Shown: in pieces, positions 7,159 through 10,347 of the stretch
How the letters are laid out: every line of letters begins with the position of its first letter
Numbering within the stretch: the first letter of the stretch is position 1
Assembly (NCBI GenBank): GCA_946480655.1
Contig: CAMLKN010000070.1
Span: forward strand, 1 to 10,347
Reading direction: 5' to 3'
Length of the DNA: 10,347 nt
Source of the DNA: an uncultured Devosia sp.
GTDB taxonomy: Bacteria; Pseudomonadota; Alphaproteobacteria; Rhizobiales; Devosiaceae
Notes under the pieces: generated by a model
Told to the model about the DNA's origin: nothing
Database searches by the model: none
What the model saw: the letters and a program-made list of their open reading frames with translations, nothing else
Position numbers and translations under genes: made by a program

Positions 7159-7179
7159 TCTTTTGGTCCCTTAACGGAG

Positions 7180-7230
7180 CGAACCGAGAGGTTCGGGTCA
7201 GGCAGCGGGTCCGCCGCGAACGGCGAACCC
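7180..7230 (-). promoter_or_regulatory. Paired hairpins in the atpD-atpC intergenic region
   Basis: In transcript order, the first hairpin (7230-7207) has a 10-pair stem, with one U-G, closed by a UUCG loop. The second (7195-7180) has a 6-bp stem with a TCTC loop. They lie between the atpD stop and the atpC ribosome site, and no T-tract follows either, so they do not look like terminators. They could reduce atpC translation or mark an RNA processing or stability boundary; this role is inferred. Confidence 0.55.
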
Positions 7231-7244
7231 AGTTGGCAGAAAGC

Positions 7245-8705
<1,461 letters not shown>

Positions 8706-9593
8706 TTAGAGCGCTTCCGCGCCCGAGATGATTTCGATGAGTTCTTTGGTGATCTGGGCCTGCCGCTGGCGGTTGTAGCTCAGCTGCAGCTTATTGATCA
8801 TTTCGCCGGCATTGCGGGTGGCATTGTCCATGGCGGACATCTGCGCACCGTAGAACGAGGCGGTGTTTTCGAGCAGCGCGCGCAGCACCTGCACCGAGAT
8901 GTTGCGCGGCAACAGGTCCTCGACGATGGCTTCTTCGCTCGGCTCGTATTCATAGGGCACGGCAGAAGCCGCAGCCTCGCCTTCACCCTGAACCTTTTCC
9001 AGCTTGGCCGGAATGATCTGCTGGGCGGTCGGCACCTGGCTGATCACCGAGCCGAACTTGGCAAAGTAGAGCGTCGCCACGTCGAATTCGCCAGCGGCGA
9101 ACATGGCGAGCACTTTGTCGGCAACCTGCTGGGCCTGGGTGAACCCGACCTGCTTGACCTCGCGGAAGTTGAACGTGTCGACGATCAGCTCCGGATATTG
9201 ACGCCGCAGGATGTCGTGGCCCTTGCGGCCCACGGTCAGGATCTTGACGGTCTTGCCCTGGGCGATCAGCTTGGCAGCATGGTCGCGGGCGAGGCGGGCG
9301 ATCGACGAGTTGAACCCGCCGGCCAGACCGCGTTCGCCGGTAGCGACCACGAGCAGGTGAACCTGGTCCTTGCCGGTGCCGCCAAGCAGCACCGGAGCAT
9401 TTTCCTGGCCATCATAGACAGCGCCGAGAGCGGCAAGCACCTTCCCCATGCGCTCGGCATAGGGACGGGCGGCCTCAGCCGCTTCCTGGGCGCGACGGAG
9501 CTTGGCCGCCGCGACCATCTGCATGGCCTTGGTGATCTTCTGGGTCGATTTGACCGAGTCGATCCGGTTCTTTAGGTCCTTTAGCGACGGCAT
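8706..9593 (-). CDS. atpG: F1F0 ATP synthase gamma subunit
   Basis: This 295-residue rotor shaft of F1 is made of N- and C-terminal helices that form a coiled coil inside the alpha3beta3 ring. The N-terminus reads [20 protein letters not shown] and continues [16 protein letters not shown], which is highly conserved. The central Rossmann-like part includes [19 protein letters not shown]. The C-terminus contains [20 protein letters not shown] and ends with the family signature [12 protein letters not shown] at 281-292, matching the pattern I-T-x-E-x2-E-x3-G-A. A Glu/Ala-rich segment around 198-222 ([20 protein letters not shown]) lies in the variable peripheral region. Length is close to the 287 residues of E. 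coli. It is placed 23 nt after atpA and 21 nt before atpD, so the genes are co-transcribed. Confidence 0.98.
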   Translation of the reverse strand: MPSLKDLKNRIDSVKSTQKITKAMQMVAAAKLRRAQEAAEAARPYAERMGKVLAALGAVYDGQENAPVLLGGTGKDQVHLLVVATGERGLAGGFNSSIARLARDHAAKLIAQGKTVKILTVGRKGHDILRRQYPELIVDTFNFREVKQVGFTQAQQVADKVLAMFAAGEFDVATLYFAKFGSVISQVPTAQQIIPAKLEKVQGEGEAAASAVPYEYEPSEEAIVEDLLPRNISVQVLRALLENTASFYGAQMSAMDNATRNAGEMINKLQLSYNRQRQAQITKELIEIISGAEAL

Positions 9594-9603
9594 TGCCTGT
9601 CGT

Positions 9604-9609
9604 CTCCTT
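9604..9609 (-). promoter_or_regulatory. Ribosome binding site of atpG
   Basis: AAGGAG on the minus strand lies 10 nt before the atpG ATG, inside the 23-nt atpA-atpG gap. It supports the chosen start. Confidence 0.7.
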
Positions 9610-9616
9610 CAGGGGC

Positions 9617-10347
9617 TCAGGCCGCGTAGGTCTTCTTGATCTCGTCGAGGGCCGACTTCAGCTTGGCGCGGGTATCGTCGCTGAGCTGCTTTTCGGTCGC
9701 GATGGTCTTGAGGAGATCGGCATACTTGGAACGCAGGTTCGACAGAACGTGCTTTTCGAAGTCCTGCACCTTGTTGACCGGGATCGAGTCCAGGTAGCCC
9801 TGGCCACCGGCAAAGATCACCGCAACCTGTTCTTCCGTCTTGAGCGGCGAGAACTGGGGCTGCTTGAGCAGCTCGGTGAGACGGGCACCACGGTTGAGGA
9901 GGCGCTGCGTGGCAGCGTCGAGATCCGAACCGAACTGGGCGAAGGCGGCCATTTCGCGATACTGCGACAGTTCGCCCTTGAGCGAGCCGGCAACCTGCTT
10001 CATCGCCTTGATCTGGGCCGAACCACCCACGCGCGAAACCGACAGACCCACGTTCACGGCCGGGCGGATGCCCTGGAAGAACAGGTTGGTTTCGAGGAAG
10101 ATCTGGCCGTCGGTGATCGAGATCACGTTGGTCGGAATGTAGGCCGACACGTCGTTGGCCTGGGTTTCGATGACCGGCAGCGCGGTGAGCGAACCAAGAC
10201 CATGGTCTTCGTTCATCTTGGCGGCGCGTTCGAGCAGGCGGCTGTGGAGATAGAACACGTCGCCCGGATAGGCTTCGCGGCCCGGCGGACGACGCAGCAG
10301 CAGCGACATCTGGCGGTAGGCGACGGCCTGCTTGGTCAAGTCGTCAT
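9617..10347 (-). CDS. atpA: F1F0 ATP synthase alpha subunit, C-terminal half (5' end outside window)
   Basis: About 243 C-terminal residues of the non-catalytic nucleotide-binding subunit are present; the family is usually ~510 residues. The reading frame is open to the window edge ([20 protein letters not shown]), so the TTG at 10339 is an internal Leu codon and not a start. Visible motifs are [50 protein letters not shown] and the signature [10 protein letters not shown]. Directly after that comes the arginine finger in SRVGGSAQ, which completes the catalytic site on beta. The C-terminal helical domain ([13 protein letters not shown]) is intact. The Walker A region lies outside the window. 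It is the most upstream gene seen of this operon; in related bacteria atpH precedes it. Confidence 0.98.
   Translation of the reverse strand, partial: DDLTKQAVAYRQMSLLLRRPPGREAYPGDVFYLHSRLLERAAKMNEDHGLGSLTALPVIETQANDVSAYIPTNVISITDGQIFLETNLFFQGIRPAVNVGLSVSRVGGSAQIKAMKQVAGSLKGELSQYREMAAFAQFGSDLDAATQRLLNRGARLTELLKQPQFSPLKTEEQVAVIFAGGQGYLDSIPVNKVQDFEKHVLSNLRSKYADLLKTIATEKQLSDDTRAKLKSALDEIKKTYAA

Noticed and set aside
8706..8718. TAGAGCGCTTCC at the end of atpG, similar to the start of the hairpin element at 3500
   Set aside because: The match is about ten bases and falls inside atpG coding sequence with no matching arms, so it is coincidence.

Overview
The window is high-GC, densely packed alphaproteobacterial chromosome. 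Three things point to Hyphomicrobiales (rhizobial order): the EnvC-CtpA-YibQ/DUF610-RppH gene order, the F1-ATPase genes in atpA-atpG-atpD-atpC order without F0 genes beside them, and the style of the intergenic repeat. A Devosia-like genus is my best guess, from memory of that repeat, and is not proven here.

Layout. Positions 1-3502 (+ strand) form a cell-envelope and RNA-turnover cluster. It holds the 3' end of an EnvC-type degenerate LytM protein (3-284), the periplasmic processing protease CtpA (292-1731), a membrane-anchored divergent polysaccharide deacetylase of the YibQ/DUF610 family (1826-2953) and the RNA pyrophosphohydrolase RppH (2963-3502). A strong hairpin follows ctpA. Positions 3503-3632 hold a compact element of three consecutive hairpins that looks like a dispersed repeat. 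Next come a YgeA-like aspartate/glutamate racemase (3655-4344, +) and, convergent with it, a 720-residue methyl-accepting chemotaxis protein (4363-6525, -) with Cache-like sensor, HAMP, PAS, HAMP-like and MCP signalling regions. Positions 6680-6705 carry a terminator-like hairpin, and 6733-10347 (- strand) is the 3' part of the F1 ATP synthase operon: atpC, atpD, atpG and the C-terminal half of atpA, which runs off the window.

How the genes work together. EnvC-type proteins activate peptidoglycan amidases, CtpA trims or degrades periplasmic proteins including peptidoglycan enzymes in other bacteria, and YibQ-type proteins are predicted envelope proteins that travel with them, so the left block is plausibly a cell-separation/envelope module. 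The right block is core energy metabolism. The racemase and chemoreceptor between them look like accessory genes placed between two conserved blocks. No mobile element, CRISPR array, tRNA or rRNA was seen. Most of the window is ordinary core genome. The items most worth a second look are the three-hairpin element, the paired hairpins in the atpD-atpC gap, the altered presumed metal-site positions of the YibQ-like protein, and the unusual PAS of the chemoreceptor.
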